The notes below the pieces were generated by a model. That model searched no databases. It saw nothing but the letters and a program-made list of their open reading frames with translations, and was not told the DNA's origin. A stretch of 64,000 bases of DNA, taken from Paraburkholderia bannensis (lineage in GTDB: Bacteria > Pseudomonadota > Gammaproteobacteria > Burkholderiales > Burkholderiaceae). Positions 62,629 through 64,000 of this stretch are shown one piece after another (positions within the stretch are counted from its first letter, which is position 1; each line of letters opens with the position of its first letter). A program made the position numbers and the translations under genes. The DNA lies in the NCBI RefSeq assembly GCF_014200455.1, contig NZ_JACHBW010000016.1:1-64000 (forward strand), in the 5' to 3' direction.

Positions 62629-63170
62629 TGTTGAGGACGCTAATTCCCTACCTGATCGCCGCGCTGCTCGGTGCGGCCGCCGGTGCCGAAGTGATGCACC
62701 TGATCGGCGCGCGCCAGCTGGCCGCCGAGCAGGCCGCGCGCGCGAAGGACAACGAGCAGCACACCAGCGACATGCTGGCCGTGTCGCGTGCGGCGCTGAA
62801 TGGCGAGAACCGCGCGATCGACGCGCACAACCAGGCCGCTTCGGCGGTCGCTGCGGCGGATGCCGCGACCACGAAGGAGAAAGAGGCTCATGAAGCTGAT
62901 AACCGTAACTACCGCAGCGCTCTCGCTGCTGGCACTGAGCGCGTGCGCGTCGCAGTGCGCAACTGTGCTGCAGCCGGTGGCAACGCCGGCGCCGGATCTT
63001 CCAGCGCCGCCGGCATGGGCGATGGTGGCGCCGCCGTCGCAGACCTCGACCCAGCGGTTGCTGAGCGCGTTTTCGGGGTCGCTGGAGACGACCAGCACGA
63101 AATCGACAAAGTGAAGGCGCTGCAGGCGTACGTATGCGCCGTCAGGCCTAAGACGCCAGGTTGTTCGTAG
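62628..63170 (+). CDS. Rz-like inner-membrane spanin
   Basis: 180 residues: N-terminal membrane helix (LIPYLIAALLGAAAGA), periplasmic coiled coil, Gly/Ala loop and Cys-containing tail. ATG at 62628 overlaps the endolysin stop. Confidence 0.85.
   Translation: MLRTLIPYLIAALLGAAAGAEVMHLIGARQLAAEQAARAKDNEQHTSDMLAVSRAALNGENRAIDAHNQAASAVAAADAATTKEKEAHEADNRNYRSALAAGTERVRVAVRNCAAAGGNAGAGSSSAAGMGDGGAAVADLDPAVAERVFGVAGDDQHEIDKVKALQAYVCAVRPKTPGCS
62890..63114 (+). CDS. Rz1-like outer-membrane lipoprotein spanin
   Basis: 74 residues fully inside Rz in another frame. Lipobox LSAC gives mature Cys19; Pro-rich body (PAPDLPAPPAWAMVAPP). Confidence 0.88.
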   Translation: MKLITVTTAALSLLALSACASQCATVLQPVATPAPDLPAPPAWAMVAPPSQTSTQRLLSAFSGSLETTSTKSTK

Positions 63171-63248
63171 GCAATTCGTAATCACGTGTAAACTTTTGGG
63201 GCGGCTTGAGAGGGCCGCGCCAACAACACCTAGAACCGGGGAACAAGA

Positions 63249-64000
63249 ATGAAAAAGACGCTTGTGACGGCCTGTCTCTTTGCAGTTGGTCTGGCCGCAT
63301 GTGGGGGTGGCGGTGGGAGCAGTGGCAGTGACAGCGCGCAGCCTGTGGCGAAGTCGCTGAATATCTCGATGTACGGCAAGCCGATCGTGTCGACGTCGTC
63401 GACCGCCGTTGCTCATGCCCAGTTCAGCCTGATCTCGGCAGCTGTTGCCGCCGACGCGCCGAACGCCGCATCGGATGCGCAGACGACGGTGAAGTCGCTC
63501 ACTGACGCGCTGGCCGAACGCGGCGTGACGGCCAACGTCACGACGCAGGTAATGGATGGCACGGCGCTGCACCAGATCGTGACGACGGAATACAACGGCA
63601 AATCGCCGACGCCCGACCAGTTCAAGACTGATCCCGGTGAGTGGCTTATCGTCAATTTCCAGCTCGACGACATGGTGACGCCGTCGACTGACTCCGCACA
63701 GCAGGCGGCGATGACGCAATTCGCTGCCGATCTGCTGGTGTTCTCGCAGTGGGCTGCCGTAGCTGGAAAGGCTGTGTTCGTGGTCGCGCCGACGCTTACT
63801 TGCGATACGCAGTATTCGGCGGCGTCGGGTTTGCGGTGGGCGCTCGACGAGGCTTTCCGGAATGGCGCACCTATCCGCTTTATCGGATCGGTGCCTACCG
63901 GCTTCGGCTTCGACTCGAGCGGCAAGCCGGTTCCGAATGTCGGTACCGATCTGTCGCACTATGGTGCCGACTGCCGATCGCCTGACTCGTATCTGCAGAA
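63249..64000 (+). CDS. Secreted lipoprotein, truncated by the window end
   Basis: At least 250 residues. Lipobox LAAC (C18), Gly/Ser linker, then a mixed alpha/beta domain with IVSTSSTAVAHAQFSL, WLIVNFQLDDM and FVVAPTLTCDTQ, recalling SGNH-like folds but without a clear GDS motif. Not in the lysis operon (own leader). Possible moron or host gene after the phage end. Confidence 0.65.
   Translation, partial: MKKTLVTACLFAVGLAACGGGGGSSGSDSAQPVAKSLNISMYGKPIVSTSSTAVAHAQFSLISAAVAADAPNAASDAQTTVKSLTDALAERGVTANVTTQVMDGTALHQIVTTEYNGKSPTPDQFKTDPGEWLIVNFQLDDMVTPSTDSAQQAAMTQFAADLLVFSQWAAVAGKAVFVVAPTLTCDTQYSAASGLRWALDEAFRNGAPIRFIGSVPTGFGFDSSGKPVPNVGTDLSHYGADCRSPDSYLQ

Larger units (their letters stand above)
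25618..64000. mobile_element. Lambda/HK97-type siphophage prophage (right end not in view)
   Basis: Complete left arm, control region, replication, packaging, head, tail, lysis and the start of a possible moron gene in lambda order. attL must lie between the riboswitch promoter and int (about 25,618-25,736). attR is beyond 64,000, so neither the core sequence nor the exact left border can be fixed. No broken structural gene was seen, so it may be inducible. Confidence 0.93.

Overview
The window reads as chromosome of a high-GC beta-proteobacterium of the Burkholderia/Paraburkholderia/Caballeronia group. The genes that suggest this are PhaB, a PHB-depolymerase-type esterase, an H-NS-family protein with an Ala/Lys/Arg-rich tail, a persulfide dioxygenase-rhodanese fusion, a B12-type TonB receptor under a cobalamin riboswitch, and a palindromic intergenic repeat. 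The genus is inferred from gene content only.

Host part (1-about 25,620). At 328-5151 lie phaB, an MFS exporter, the H-NS-like gene and the esterase. Then come a FixJ-type response regulator and an AraC regulator with three tandem 13-bp repeats upstream. At 7439-16993 a winged-helix/ATPase regulator precedes a co-directional run: Tat-exported alpha/beta hydrolase (cofactor-free haloperoxidase type), isochorismatase-like hydrolase, YtcJ-like amidohydrolase with a Cys/His-rich tail, DoxX, XapX, YoaK/DUF1275, a secreted VOC-fold protein and an alginate-export-type porin. It looks like an uncharacterised oxidative or catabolic locus. At 17398-20867 a sirtuin and a WYL regulator, overlapping by 4 bp, diverge from an unrecognised 466-residue protein across a region with repeated half-sites. 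Persulfide dioxygenase, 1-Cys peroxiredoxin, a 451-bp inverted-repeat element and the btuB-like receptor with its riboswitch follow.

Prophage part (about 25,620 to beyond 64,000). A lambda/HK97-type siphophage prophage starts with a tyrosine integrase 160 bp from the riboswitch. The left (PL) operon runs leftward from an operator region beside a CI-like S24 repressor. After five tiny genes it carries most of a PRTRC cassette: E, C (ubiquitin-like), a 60-residue protein, F, B (E2-like), A (JAMM protease), an ABA-sandwich-like protein and ThiF (E1-like). The right side has cro, CII-like, DnaB helicase, an initiator-like protein with iterons inside its gene, a Q-like candidate, HNH, terminases, portal, ClpP-like protease, capsid, connectors, tail tube, a G/GT chaperone pair with a -1 slippery site, tape measure, tail tip L/K/I/J plus an extra S74 fibre, holin, SAR endolysin, Rz/Rz1 and a lipoprotein cut by the window end. 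attR is outside the window.

Most notable result: ubiquitin-like, E1-like, E2-like and JAMM components lie together in the early lysogeny-controlled operon of a tailed phage, with catalytic motifs apparently intact, while the ParB and PRTRC-D parts normally found with this cassette on plasmids are not seen. Whether this is already described could not be checked here.
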